A program made the translations under genes and the position numbers. 64,000 bases of DNA from Rhizophagus irregularis (taxonomy: Eukaryota; Glomeromycota; Glomeromycetes; Glomerales; Glomeraceae): assembly GCF_026210795.1 (NCBI RefSeq), contig NC_089429.1:6543001-6607000 (forward strand), in the 5' to 3' direction. The notes under the pieces were generated by a model. The model saw only the letters and a program-made list of their open reading frames with translations, searched no databases and had not been told where the DNA came from. This document shows, one piece after another, positions 24,240-36,185 of the stretch; within the stretch, counting starts at the first letter, position 1, and each line of letters begins with the position of its first letter.

Positions 24240-24735
24240 CAAAGTGTTATAAATTTCTTCTTGTAAAAAGAATTGATTAATTTACTATTATATCCCCAAG
24301 GGTTCTTCCATAAAATTGGACCGCCTATAACTATAATACTAGCATGATATTAAAATAAACTATTTGTTAAATGAAATATATGACGCGTGATCTGAATTGT
24401 CGCGTATATTATATTTAATAAAAATTTCTCTACTTCCATATAATCGAAATAGTTAATCCCTCTACGTTCTTCGTACTTTGACGGTACTATAATTACATAA
24501 GATTAATAAATTTTATAATTTAAAATACAAAAAGTAGTTTAATAAAAAAAAAATACCTTGAGGTAAGAATTGTGATACTATAAATATTATTAAACGTCAT
24601 ATACTTCTTTTATTGTCTAATTTATAATTTAACAAGATATTAATAAATAATATTAATAAATATCATTATCATAAAGACGATTAAATACTTACTTTCTTTT
24701 AATTTAGTCAGAAATTTCCTTATAAAATCAGAGAT
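24240..24735 (-). pseudogene. Unrecognised gene remnant with a 21-nt microexon
   Basis: Minus-strand exons at 24693-24735, 24557-24577 (21 nt) and from 24486 down join in one frame through canonical splice sites: ISDFIRKFLTKLKEI, SQFLPQ, then VPSKYEERRGINYFDYMEVE and FLLNIIYATIQITRHIFHLT. A TAA follows at about 24360, but the same frame continues as YHASIIVIGGPILWKNPWGY and, after a shift, FLQEEIYNTLLKKWKRYW then stop. The upstream end abuts the foldback element at 24734. Consistent splicing phase argues that this was a gene; the stop and shift suggest it is broken. No family recognised. Confidence 0.35.
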
Positions 24736-24861
24736 CTAAAATATACAGCAAATTGCGTCATATTCTGACGGTAAACCTCGCCCTCAAATATAGAATTAAT
24801 ATTTGAGGATGAGGTTTATCGCAAACAACGTAGAACGGGATTTCTTGTATATTTTAGATGA
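24734..24861. mobile_element. Foldback (inverted-repeat) miniature element
   Basis: The outer arms ATCTAAAATATACA (24735) and TGTATATTTTAGAT (ending about 24860) are perfect inverses. A second, stronger stem lies inside: TAAACCTC-GC-CCTCAAATAT against ATATTTGAGG-AT-GAGGTTTA around a short loop near 24793. About 128 bp overall, non-coding. It sits immediately upstream of the first exon of the gene remnant at 24735, so it may have broken that gene. No clear target duplication. Confidence 0.65.
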
Positions 24862-26240
24862 TTCTATTTTAAAAATTAGGTAATTCCGATAGACTATTAA
24901 TAGTAATTTCGGTTTAACTAGTTCTTTTAAATGAACGAATTTGAAAGTGGAATATTAGTAATATATTCGTGCGTATAAATTATTTATAAGAAAAGAATCA
25001 TACCAGTAGCATACCTTTTGAATAATAAGAGGCATAAACCATAAATATATTCGTTTTTAATGTTAAAATATTAGCGAAAAGAGTGTTTGTAAAATGAGAA
25101 ACATAATTTTTTTTTTATTTTACATTATTTTTCTTTTTTTTTTGATACGATTATTTTTTTAGTCCGGAGCGAAGTGAAAAAGAGTATATATATTTGCAAA
25201 TAGTGATCATGCAACTCAAAAATTTTTTTTAAAAAAAAGAGAGAAAGACGTTATATTTCATGAAAGAAATTTCTAAAAAAAAAATTACTGATTTACACAT
25301 GAAATCATTTAAGTACCGATTGGCTATTTCACAACTAGTATGATCGCTTACTGAAATAATTAATGAACTTTTAAAAATAGATCGATTCCTAATTTGACAT
25401 TATTACAGGGCAAAAGACAATAAAATAGACGAAACAATGACACATAATAAGGTATCTATATGATTTTAAATCACATACATCATTCAATCATGGCTGACTT
25501 GATCGATCAAATTATTAATCTAATTTTAAATCGAATGCCAAAATTTTGTAATCGATAATTGAACAACTCGATCAATGAGTAATTATACTTGATTCGATCA
25601 AAACCTTAACTTTAAATGCATTATTAATACGCTTATCAGGTTTTGAACTCGCTTTATTTACTCCTAATTACAGCATAATACATTGATGACAATAAAGAAA
25701 TTCTTACTACACACTACCATCATGCGATATTCTCAACTTCTTTAACAATATATTTATTTCAATGAACTACAATAAGTATCTAATTTAAGTAAGTATCTAA
25801 TTTAAAACATTATATAAGAAATTCAACGTGTCTTAACGAATCTTAAAAGGCATCACTGAGATTATCTTAGTATCGTATGTAAGACTGAAATAGTTTGATG
25901 TTTTTACATAGCAAAATGTACTCAAAATTATTACAAATACAAAATGAAATGAAACCATTGAAAATTATGAAGTAATTCTTTTTTAATGTATTAAGATGCG
26001 TAAATATTAAATATATATAATAAATCAAGAGAGTGAAAAAAAATAACTATCTGCTATGTCAATGAAACTAACTATATAATAATTAAACTAAAACTACAGC
26101 CCCCATCATCAGGATCGTTCCTCAAGCTTCCAAAGGAAAATGAGGGAACAGCGCGTCTTTAGGTAACCATGATTATTACAATTCGTCACCTACAAAGACA
26201 AAAATTGACCTTCTTCTTTTGGTCAATAACAACAACATCA
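24862..26240. other. No gene seen; one GTCCGGAGC motif
   Basis: AT-rich, with T runs near 25120. AGTCCGGAGCGAAGTG at about 25160 repeats the motif of the inverted repeat at 8815. A duplicated AAGTATCTAATTTAA occurs near 25780 and 25795. No coding frame recognised. Confidence 0.4.
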
Positions 26241-26246
26241 TCTCCG

Positions 26247-26468
26247 CTAAAAAATCGTCATTGCTTTTGAAAGATCCTTGATTTGAATTCTTGCAATGTA
26301 ACTTATCGTCCGATTCTTCTTGCTAACAGCAATAGCGCCTCCAGGCCTGCGTTTCTTTTGAAGATGGCTTTCCAAAGAGTACCGTAATTCGTTCTCCAGT
26401 AGAGAGCATTTGTTGAATCTATCGAACTGTGATGTTTTGACACAATTTATTGATAATTTTGAATCCAA
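26247..26468 (-). CDS. Small uncharacterised frame
   Basis: A 73-codon minus frame contains SLESHLQKKRRPGGAIAVSK then KNRTISYIARIQIKDLSKA. Composition is more protein-like than the neighbouring AT-rich frames. No domain, partner exon or neighbour supports a function; it may be an exon fragment. Confidence 0.2.
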   Translation of the reverse strand: MDSKLSINCVKTSQFDRFNKCSLLENELRYSLESHLQKKRRPGGAIAVSKKNRTISYIARIQIKDLSKAMTIF

Positions 26469-26962
26469 AGATCTACTTTCTCATTGACCCAGAAAAATTC
26501 CATAAGCAAGGGAAGTATTAAAGGTTGAAAATTTCTTTGTTTTTAATAACGATCCCATTTTGATTATCTCCTTAAATTATTACATAATTAGGATAATTAC
26601 GTAATTGTTAAAGAAGAGATGTACTATTTAGATTGAAGCACAGAATAAACTTCTGGATTGAAAAGAAACCATCAAACAATTAGAAAAAATACATCTAAAT
26701 CCGTTTTTTAAACCGAAAAAGAAACATTTACCTTAAAATTATAGCTCAAACAAAAAAATTGAAAGATGAAAGAAAGTCATCTCAACAAAAATGTCTCATA
26801 CAGATCTGTTAATATATTCTGATATGATCTATTCAGATGTCTATTGATCGTAAAAATTTCCAAGATAAATAGCAATAAATAGAATCAAATAATTGATAAT
26901 TTTAATGAGTCCGTAGTGTAAGGAAGTGGAGAAACGATAAAACTGATATTTTCGTTCATCTG

Positions 26963-27226
26963 AATGGGGAAGTCAAGAATATTTCTTTATTTTTGGAGGG
27001 GGGATAGAAGTAACATTTCTTCTCGTAATTTTGAATCCATTTAGTTTGAACAAACCGCTCCCACAATTTACTTGCCTTGTTAACATCTATTCTAAGGAGT
27101 TTTTGTGCATCACTCTTACGAAATGTAATGATTTTTTCATAGCCGTTCTGGCAGAAGAAATTAGTATGTAATTGGCTAGCTCTTCCCTTCTCAGATCGTA
27201 ATGGTTGGTTAGAAATGAATCAAAAC
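26963..27226 (-). pseudogene. Unrecognised coding-like exon without a start
   Basis: A minus frame open from about 27226 reads QPLRSEKGRASQLHTNFFCQ, NGYEKIITFRKSDAQKLLRI, DVNKASKLWERFVQTKWIQN, then YEKKCYFYPPS and a TGA near 26963. No ATG and no clean acceptor. The balanced composition strongly suggests former or exonic coding sequence. I do not recognise the family. Confidence 0.3.
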
Positions 27227-27691
27227 TGTGCTTGAGAAATATAAAAGAATACGTTATTATTCTATGTTATGAAACTAAGTACGCTTCAAAGAAAAAGAGA
27301 TTGAAGTTTTTCTTTTAACCCGTTAAAAAAATAAAATTACCTGAAACTTTCAAATATATCCTTCCCAATATCACGATATCTATTAGCAATTTCCTTTTTC
27401 AATACCATTAGGAATGATTTACAATATTTTTTCTTGAAAATTTCACAAATTCTTTATTCGATAGTTGGTTTTTCATTTAAATTTTTTTTTCACTATGCTA
27501 GTAGATTGTGAACTGACGTGACACAAATTTCTAAGCCACGCAGATCACAATTTTTTATTATATTGCGCTTTCAGATCATCATCTTTAGAAATGATGATGT
27601 AAAACGTTTTTTTTTTTAAGAGACAATGAAATAAAATTTTAAGGTAGCATATTGTACTATATATTTATGTGCTATTATACAAAGTTTTTTA

Positions 27692-28020
27692 TTATAATAT
27701 ACTAATGATCAAAATTTTGTTTTTAAAAATAAAGTAGCGATCCGTTACCCGTTTACCCGGATTATGGGGGTAAAAATGGTTGATACAGGTATTGGTAAAT
27801 AATATGATAGTTTGATAGGTTTCATTAGGTTCGTTATAAGGGGATCGATCATTTATATGTTGGCAATAATTAGCCATCGGATGATAACATGTGTCCAAGC
27901 TAACTGAATACCATTACAATAGTTTGATATCTGCAAATTTCCTTGTGGATCTTTAGACAATGCGATAACTTTTATATGATATAAAGTTGTTCCAATAATA
28001 AATATACAATAAAACAAAAG
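27692..28020 (-). pseudogene. Unrecognised coding-like segment in two frames
   Basis: A minus frame at about 28010-27880 reads KVIALSKDPQGNLQISNYCN. An overlapping shifted frame, 27898-27692, reads DTCYHPMANYCQHINDRSPY then NEPNETYQTIILFTNTCINH. They may be one protein with a shift near 27895. Four Cys and three His are clustered, but no known motif is evident. Confidence 0.25.
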
Positions 28021-28246
28021 AAAAATAATAAATTGAGAAATAAAGATAAATTACTTCTACGACTAATGGAAAGTTAAACAAAAAAAGATAAAAAAATCGA
28101 TTGCCGAAAAGTTTCAAACATTCTACCTCTATGCAAACAATCGATAAAGTTGATGAATTAGAGATTCTATTATGGTAGATTGCGCCTCTATGTAATAATG
28201 GAATTAATCCATCGTCAAATTGATTTGATATTTCAGATAGGTATTA

Positions 28247-28830
28247 AGTAAAGTAGTACTGTACGGTAATACAAATTCGGACGGACGTTAATCCTTTTTG
28301 TTCGTACGTACGTACGTTTCTAACGGATAAATTATTTTATACTAGTACGTACGAATGCTTTAAAAATTTTCGTACGACTTTGAATTTTCGTACATGTTTT
28401 TTAATAAAATACTCTATTCTTTAATAATATTCAGCTCTATATAATAAAATTGACTCATAAAGTCATAATAATTATATAAACCTGTTCAAATTCAGGATTT
28501 ACCAATTCAATTGGAAAGTCTTCAACATCGGATATATTATCAATATTCATATTTACATTTATTTTTCTTCTTCGAAGCAGTAAAGATTAAAAAGAGGTAT
28601 TTATGACAAATATAAAATAAACAAAACGTTGAATCATTACATTACAAATATATAATTGTAACATTTTCATTCTCGAAAGTTGTATCACATGATGCTACGA
28701 TGTAAGATTATTAGTACGGAAAATCAAAATTTATTTTTAATAGTCCGTCTGAGTACGGAAAAATTTAAAAATTTTTTCGAACGCCTGTCCAAATTTGTAG
28801 TACCGAACAGTACTATTTTACTATATATTC
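28247..28830. mobile_element. Non-autonomous TIR element, about 580 bp
   Basis: The left end AGTAAAGTAGTACTGTACGG continues TAATACAAATTCGGACGGACG. The reverse complement of the right end reads AGTAAAATAGTACTGTTCGG then TACTACAAATTTGGACAGGCG. That is about 44 bp with six mismatches. The interior is rich in CGTACG (28308-28318) and has no real frame; a 67-codon plus frame at 28680-28883 crosses the right terminus and is spurious. I could not settle a target-site duplication, so the superfamily is open. Confidence 0.65.
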
Positions 28831-29436
28831 GTTCGGGATCACAAATTGCAACAAGTCTAAGCCAGAAGGCTTTGATGATCTAAGTAATTGAACTTAATGG
28901 ATGAATTCATGATTTAATATTATCAAATGTCAATGGGAATAAGCCTTATATAAGCCTTACTGTGGCTGTCAGTCCAAATCAGAAATTTATGCAATAAATT
29001 CAAATTGGAAAATTTGTAGTTACCTTCACAGCCTACCAAGATGAATATTTCCCCAAAAAATAAATTAAAGAGCATAAACAAAATTGCATGTAATATTTCT
29101 TATCAAATCAAGTGATATTTGTGAACAAATATTATTTTATTAGTTTATAAACAACTATATGCTATCCTTAAAAATACAACTATAAGGCAGTAATAAGTTT
29201 ATTTGCAATATTCAAAAAAAGAACTTACCCTTACCTCTCAAGTAAAGAACATACAATTTGATTCAAATGTTTTACAATATTTAAAATACAACTTTTTACA
29301 TTTTAAATTGTTATTCACATTATGAATAGAAAATCAATGTTGGAATTAAAAGCACTTGTATACTTATGTTTTTACCTTCTTTATTTCAAGTTTTATTGGC
29401 CTTTTATCCTAAACATTTTGAATGAATAATCCTAAA
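28831..29436. other. No gene seen
   Basis: AT-rich intergenic DNA between the TIR element and the SAM-domain remnant. Nothing recognised on either strand. Confidence 0.4.
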
Positions 29437-29650
29437 AAAAAAGCTTTATTAGCATGGATTGTAAAAAGTTGGACTACTGAAGATTTGATTTAATTTCTAG
29501 AAAAACAAAATTTGTCTATCAATGATGATGGCATTAAAATATAAGAGTTAAGATTTCAGGTGTAAGTTTTTTATATTTCGAAAACTGACTTAATTGATTG
29601 TGGATTACATCAAGGCCTTTTAAAGATCAAAATCTTAGAAATTCCTTAAA
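29437..29650 (+). pseudogene. SAM-domain gene fragment
   Basis: A plus frame reads LAWIVKSWTTEDLI, TAA, FLEKQNLSINDDGIKI, TAA, ELRFQ and a donor-like GTGTAAGT near 29560. A further piece reads LIDCGLHQG at 29595. The W..EDL..FL.K..L.........I pattern matches the first helices of a SAM (sterile alpha motif) domain, a helical protein-interaction module. SAM-domain proteins of this type are repeated in Rhizophagus. Two stops in 40 codons show that it is dead. Confidence 0.45.
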
Positions 29651-30689
29651 AATAATATTCTCTTTCCTCACAACCAGCAGTCTTTCTGCAGATTTTTATT
29701 TGTCAAACTTCCTCTCCTTCTTCCAAAGATGCCGAAAAAAAATGATCACAAGATTTTCTCAAAGCACTTTATATTTTAAGAGACAACCCTATTGTATTTG
29801 CTGAAACCATGGTTATAAATCTGCTTTAGCAATAAGCCATTTCTGAATAATTACAGGAAGAAATTTGTATTTTGTGCATACCAGTTGAACAAAAATACCA
29901 TCATATATCTATAATGTAATATATATAGTTCATGGATTAATTAAAATAAGTCAAAATATTTGACTGAAATCTAAATAGTAACACATCAATTTGGTGTTCA
30001 TAAAGAAAAATGTACATAGACAACTAATTTCTTTTATATACAGAAAAAAAGAAAGAAAATATAAGAGAATATTACAAAAATTCTAAAAATTCTAAAAAAA
30101 TTTCAATACATTAAAGTTGCAAAATCACTAATTACACCATTTGCAAAATAAAGTCTAATGAATAAATATTCTTCAAAAAAGAAGCAGAACCCAAAAAAAA
30201 ATAAAGTATTGGAATTGTTATTAGAAAAAAAAGGTTCAACATTAAAAAATATTATTTTACAACCAACACTCAAATGTGTTTCACCTATATTTATTCAGTC
30301 TTAAGAGAATATATTCGAAATTACAAACGTGGTGCAAGTATTTTATTTATTACATGATATTGTATTACATTTCCATGTCAACTTATTTGTATATGGTCCA
30401 GGCCATTAAGTATAATAATTTAGTAAATAATATAGTTATTAGGACTCTAAAGAAAGATTGTAAGATTGTAACATAAATGAAATAAAGTTATTTTAATTAA
30501 ACTGTATCATTATTATATTACGTTTATTTAACTTTGTAATGTACTGTACGATCAGCTAGACTGTACTGTGCGATTGAATTTAAAAAAGTTCAAAGTTCAT
30601 ACAGTATAGTACAGTACAGCTTAAAATGATCACGTAATTTAAATTTTTAACTTAAAAATTTTTTCACACTATAATTAAATATATTAAAT
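29651..30689. other. No gene seen; palindromic GTACTGTAC patch
   Basis: AT-rich. At 30537-30627, TGTACTGTACGATC and TGTACTGTGCGATT face AGTACAGTACAGC, so the patch folds back on itself and resembles a small TIR relic. Its GTACTGT core is like that of the element at 28247. No coding frame recognised. Confidence 0.4.
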
Positions 30690-32525
30690 AATACCACGCC
30701 GGTTTAAAAGACTCGAAGATAATTATATCCTCAGCAATCGCCGTCGTTTAATCCACCCAATTAGCCAGGATGAAAATCGTAAAGATTTCACAAATAAAGC
30801 GCCGAAAATAATACCAAACAAGATTTCTAAATCTTTAGCAGTGGCCTGCCCATTGGAATAATACTATCAAAAACATCATTATGGGTAAAACCTTATCCCA
30901 AGACTCAATTGATTCACCTTCTATTGCTTACTTGGAACATTATGTGAAAGTTAATATACCTCAACCCACATGGGACACGTCTCATAGACAAAACTTAATA
31001 TTGGTGCACTGTACAGTATGCGTCCTTAACTCATTCTACCCACCCGATTTTCGACCCAATTGTGTTATAGCAATTCCGACAAAACGGACCTGTATTTTTA
31101 AAGTCTACAAATCTAATAATGCGTTCGAATACAAAAAATATAAGACTCATTTTAAGAAAAATCATTATTTTGTAGCTTGTAAATCTTGGTTAGTCTGAAA
31201 CATTTGACTTACCAACAATTTTTACAATTTAACAAGATTTCTCCACCACTACCAATGGTCACTATGTCACCGACACTTTACGCACGATTCAACAAATTAC
31301 GAAATCCCTTCATTGTAAATCACACATTAAAGAATAATTATGTAATTTGGCTTCTGATCTTACAACGGCCAATGACCTGACTTATAACACGGATGGATCA
31401 GTTAAACAAATTAGACACGACACCTGTACAAATGGCTATGGATGGATTCAATGTCACCTTTCAAGCGCTAGAAACTAAAAGAATTCAACTCTTTTTCCCT
31501 TCTTTCACCAAAAGTGAAGCTATGGAAATTCTTATGGTTCTCATTGTTACTCCTTATAACAGTTGTTGCAGTATCTATACTGACTCAAACAATTGTATTA
31601 ACACTTTACAGTCACTCTTGCATACACCAACTAGTCCGTGTAGACAACCCAAACAAAAAACGTGGGCCGTTAAAATCCGAAACCTTCATGTGAAGATGAT
31701 CAAAGTGAAAGCATATACCAATGATAAATTTAATGAATACGCCGGCCAATTGACCAAGGCTGGCGCTAATATCAAAGATCCTATTGTTATTAACTACAAA
31801 TTTTTTTCCGACTCTTCTTTAGGCTTGATCAAATGGCGTGACTTATACGCCGTTGACCAAATTTTAGAAGTTGGAGTAATAACGCCATACGAGCAAAAAA
31901 TCTTTGATTCACTAGTCAACAACAAATCGTTAAACCCATTGAACAACATATCCTCGATGGTCGTATAGACTGGACTTTCACTAAACAATGGATGAATTTT
32001 AATCCTACTAATCAAGTGTAGAGAGTTCGATGAATATGCAGCAACTAATTCGCATATTGGTTTATGCTTAAACCAGAACGAAATTATTATGATAATGGAC
32101 AAACGCTAGTGGCATCACTGGCATGACATTCGATCTTAAAACTCGAATAGACACTTCACCGTTATTCAACTTATCTCAAGACAATTTGATGAACTCACCT
32201 TTCTTCCTGTTAATCCGCCAGTTAATTCCGACGGAATTATCCTCGTTACTTTATAATTATATAGGACGCAAGCGCGCGCGAGATCATGCGTTCTTAGAAA
32301 TTATTACTCCGCTGATGAAAGAGATCAATGATACTATCTGGCGAGATCATGCCAAGGCTACGAGAGAATGGGAATTATCATCAATGCTTCGGTAAAAACA
32401 ATAAACGCCGCCGCAGTCTCGAGTCACGTGAAGATAGTCACGTGAAGAACCGTAAGGTCTCACCTCGCGATGTTTCGACGAGTCATACTACCAGCATCGT
32501 CCCACCATGAAGTCCAACGCTAACT
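30690..32525 (+). pseudogene. 5'-truncated LINE retrotransposon with RNase H domain
   Basis: Plus-strand segments follow in the order of the C-terminal half of a non-LTR retrotransposon ORF2. They include LSNRRRLIHPISQDENRK (30725), DSIDSPSIAYLEHYVKVN (30907) and DTSHRQNLILVHCTVCVLNS (30972). An RNase H domain starts at YNTDGSVKQI (31383, first Asp), shifts, then FFPSFTKSEAMEILMVLIV (31494, Glu), IYTDSNNCINTLQSLL (31573, second Asp) and KVKAYTNDKFNEYAGQLTKA (31708). The position of the fourth Asp appears to be Tyr (EYAGQL for the usual E.AD.LA). The post-RNase H part follows (GRIDWTFTKQWMNFNP), then a Trp/Arg-rich C-terminus (IWRDHAKATREWE). At least four frameshifts. The reverse transcriptase domain is absent, so it is 5'-truncated. 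It ends against the kinase-Sel1 gene. Confidence 0.7.
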
Positions 32526-33110
32526 ACACCAATTAAATGGTAAATTGTAATTTATTTCAGTTCCATATCCATTATAGTAACATTTAGCAAGATAGACTTG
32601 CGCAATTGGAAAATTTTCATTTGCCGCCTTTAAAAATAATTTAAAATCTTTAAAATTAAAATCATTCTCTATAACAATATTAAAATAATATATTGTATCT
32701 TTATCTTGATTTTTTGATAACCACTTTATAATTTTATCCGTGGTTTGACTTAATTGTAATAAATGTTGATTAATAAGTTGTTTGATATTTCCAAAAGTAA
32801 AATCTTTATCATGTTTATTAATTAAGTGTGCAATAAACTCATCGATAATTATATTATTGATCTTATTAGATACTAAATCAAATATATCTGTTGATAATTC
32901 TGTTAATTCACTTTTGGATTCATTAACAATTATTAAATTAAGGTTCATATTTTGCTGTATTTTTTCATTAGTTGAAAAATTTAATCCTTTTAAAATAGAA
33001 ACAATATTTTGTATATTTGGACGTTCACTTGGTTCAAATTTCCAACATTCTATTCCACATAAATGATGAACACCACTGTCTGTCACCACAATTATTACAT
33101 TCCACGGCAC
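32520..33110 (-). pseudogene. Truncated protein kinase with Sel1 repeat
   Basis: A minus frame of 196 codons. It has CWKFEPSERPNIQNIVSILK, the end of a tyrosine-kinase-like domain (subdomain XI, CW...P..RP), then a 90-residue helical spacer (IDEFIAHLINKHDKDFTFGN, KIIKWLSKNQDKD). One Sel1-like repeat follows, FLKAANENFPIAQVYLAKCY then YNGYGTEINYNLPFNWCS. Kinase-Sel1 fusions are very numerous in Rhizophagus. The frame stops inside the repeat exactly where the oppositely oriented LINE remnant ends, so further Sel1 repeats were probably cut off. Upstream, the N-lobe, HRD and DFG motifs are missing; the region near 33110 does not continue the kinase. The product cannot be an active kinase. Confidence 0.65.
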
Positions 33111-33468
33111 TGGTTTGTTGGGGACATTTCAATGGTAATTGATTTGTTCTAAATATTAGTTAGTATTATTGTTTAGTTAATATCGTATTATTATTTTTAA
33201 TACAATATCGATAATATATATCTAGATACCTTAGCGTTGATAAAAAAAATCAATCTGCTCATATAACATGAAAATTTGATGGAAATTTTTATATATATAT
33301 TTTTTTTACTGGTTGATGATATAAATTTATTTATAGAAATAAGGAAATTACATACATGTCTTTAGTTTGATTCTAAGTTACAGCTAAAAGTTACTATAAT
33401 ATAATAACATATTGTTTTCACTTACTTTTCTATATTTGTTGAATTTTCAAGAGAATAATAAGCATATA

Positions 33469-33822
33469 TTATTTTGTAAAAGTTCCATGATCCCATCTTT
33501 TCAAAAGATATTCCTTATATGAAATTCTATTTGTATAAATATTTCTCATTTTTTTCAATTGGTAAAACATTAAATTATATTTATCATTAAATAATCCATC
33601 ACATCCTTCAGATTTTATCATACAATTTTTGTATCTTAAATTATCAAAATTATATAATAATGATGATAATGATGATAATTTAACTATAACATTTAATTCA
33701 AAATTTTTAATATAAGGAAATTGTTGCCTTTCACTTGTATTGTTTCTTTGATTATATTCCATTAAGATTAGGTGATGATGATGGCTTATTGTCAGAATGA
33801 TGATAACCTGTATTATTATCAT
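33469..33822 (-). CDS. Uncharacterised 117-codon frame
   Basis: The minus frame begins with low-complexity ILTISHHHH sequence and then becomes protein-like: QQFPYIKNFELNVIVKLSSL, then RYKNCMIKSEGCDGLFNDKY, then NRISYKEYLLKRWDHGTFTK before the stop. No domain recognised. It could be the C-terminal exon of a gene whose start lies upstream. Confidence 0.3.
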   Translation of the reverse strand: MIIIQVIIILTISHHHHLILMEYNQRNNTSERQQFPYIKNFELNVIVKLSSLSSLLYNFDNLRYKNCMIKSEGCDGLFNDKYNLMFYQLKKMRNIYTNRISYKEYLLKRWDHGTFTK

Positions 33823-34509
33823 AACAATTTTATTTAAATTTAACCATGTATGTGAATGATAAATTTCATATGAGGAATAATCAAATTTATACTGTAAATA
33901 ATTGAAGCTGAAAGATCAGAATTTCCCGGAATTAACACCGTAGTATCTCTTAACATGTCCTAAATATTTTAATATATTTCTAAAAATATAATATTTTTTA
34001 TTAAATAAATTTTTATTAATTCCTTGAATGTCTTTTTTTTACTTATCGATCATCAGAATAATGATTTGCAATGAATCAAATTCTCATAATATAACGCTCC
34101 CTAATCCCAAAAATCAACATATTTTTTTATTAAAAATTCCATTTTCATAATAAGCATCGCTCATTACATCGTACGATATTCTATTCATGAACATATTCTC
34201 TTTCTTATATCAAAAAAATTTTTCCAGATACACATTTATATATACAAGTAATTCATTTTATTCATTGAAACAATATCCATTTTTGTTATAACTGAATGTT
34301 ATAAAATTTCAATTAATAATTTGTTAGTAAAAGAAACCAAAAAAAAAATTTGAATTACATGAATGAATAATAAAAAAAAGGGTACAGTACATCATCTCAT
34401 TAAAAAAGTGCATAAAACAAATATCACGATTTTAAATTTGTACTCAGAACTTTTTTTTCTTATTCAAAAGGGCTTAAAATTAATTTATTATTAAAGTATT
34501 ATAATATGA

Positions 34510-35400
34510 TTTTACGGCACCCCAGCAGCGGCCCAGCCAAATGATTGATATACATAGTTTCTAAGTACACGGGCGTGCACTACTTCCTAGCTTATAAACC
34601 CATGGATCAGATTAGCCCACGAGATCTGATTAATAATACTTCTAATTCTGGCCAATTTCATAGTAGCCAAATCTTGGAATAATTCTGGCCAAATTTTTGT
34701 TACAGGATAGTCCATATGAACAATATTTAATTCTCAAATATTATTTCTGTAATCCAGCAACAATTTTAGAATACTGTTGATATAATTATGGATTCAGAAA
34801 GTTATACTTTAGATCAGATGTGTACTATTGTATCGGGCAAATATAAAAAGCGAAAACTTAGAGAAAATAGGTGAAAAAAACGGACGGACTTTTTTAGGCC
34901 AAATTCGAAGATAATTATTCTGTTTAATTTTCTGGCCAAATTTTTGGCGGAGAAAAACTATATATTAAATGTCCTTTTTTTAACTTATACCAAATTAAAA
35001 GTCTTACTTTCTGGCATAATTCTGCTGAAATTTTGGCAAAAATAGACATTTAAAAAATGAACTGATAATTCATCTTTATATTTATATTTCTATAATACTA
35101 ACTGAATTTTTGACTAAAATTTAGTTATAATACTCCATTTGAAATATTATTGTATAAATACTTAATTTATAGACGCCTTTTCGCATTTCCGATAATTAAT
35201 ATAACAAATAATCATATAATAAATACTACATTTATATAAATTTAATTAATCTAGAATTATTCCAGAATTTGACCAGAATTGAAACTTATCATTTACTAGC
35301 CGAATAATTGATAAAGTTTACTTCTTACTAAGTGGACATGAAAATCTTAGCTTATAAACTACTCATGGGCCATCTTTAGCCCACAAGATTTGATCGGTTT
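34510..35400. repeat. Degenerate direct repeat about 760 bp apart
   Basis: TAGCTTATAAACCCATGGAT...TTAGCCCACGAGAT at 34588 recurs as TAGCTTATAAACTACTCATGGG...TTTAGCCCACAAGAT at 35349, each preceded by a diverged AT(G/A)ATTGATA...AAGT block. Between them TGGCCAAATTTTTG-like motifs repeat at about 34690 and 34940. It could be the terminal repeats of an old element or a decayed duplication. Confidence 0.4.
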
Positions 35401-35689
35401 ACTTTTTCATCAATTTCATTTTTATAATGGACATTTCAAGGTAAAATTTTATTAATAATATAACTTATTATTGTAATGCATTGTGATAATAAATATTAAT
35501 GTAATTTTTTAATAGTCAAACTTTCAAAGAATATGAAAACAACCAGCCTGAAGAATAAGAAAGTAATAAGTAATACTACTTTTTTAAAAAAAATTATATA
35601 ATTACTAAACAGTTAACCATATATTGATAATTATTTTAACTAGGTTTACACAGGAAAAATATGAAATATTATTGCTTACAGTATATATA

Positions 35690-36185
35690 TATATATATAT
35701 CAAAAACATGATGCAGAAATTCGTCTATTATTAGCTAATGAATGCCAACCTGAAATAGCATTTGTAAAGTTTTCTATAATAAAATTTTTGAATTATATTT
35801 TTATTAATTATATATTAAGTTATTAATTTATAGAGTATTTTTAAAGATAATCGAGAGCCTGTACCAAAATAATCTCGTAATATCATGGTATACATTTAAA
35901 TCTGAATTGTTTAGAAAAAATAGTAAATATTATATACAGTAGAAATAAATAAAATTTATTTATTAATTCTTAATTACATGTATTATAATTTTTAACTTAG
36001 AAATTAAAGCTACTACTCCAAGAGCTCAAAAGAAATGCGCTGAAGAATATACATTACTTAATGAAACAGAAAGAAACCAAACAGCTGAAGAATTATCAAA
36101 AAATCAAATTGGCAAAGAACCAAGCTGAATAGAAAATATAAATCTCAGAAAAGCTGAATTAAATAATCAAATTTGTTTTTTAGAA
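35690..36185 (+). pseudogene. Coding-like fragments at the head of the LINE cluster
   Basis: Plus segments read KHDAEIRLLLANECQPEIAF at about 35706, and after an intron-like gap RAQKKCAEEYTLLNETERNQ then TAEELSKNQIGKEPS, stop, IENINLRKAELNNQICFLEN at about 36020-36185. The second is a charged, helix-prone stretch. The first follows a TA microsatellite (35682-35700). Neither is recognised with confidence; position suggests they are remnants of a mobile-element protein. Confidence 0.25.
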
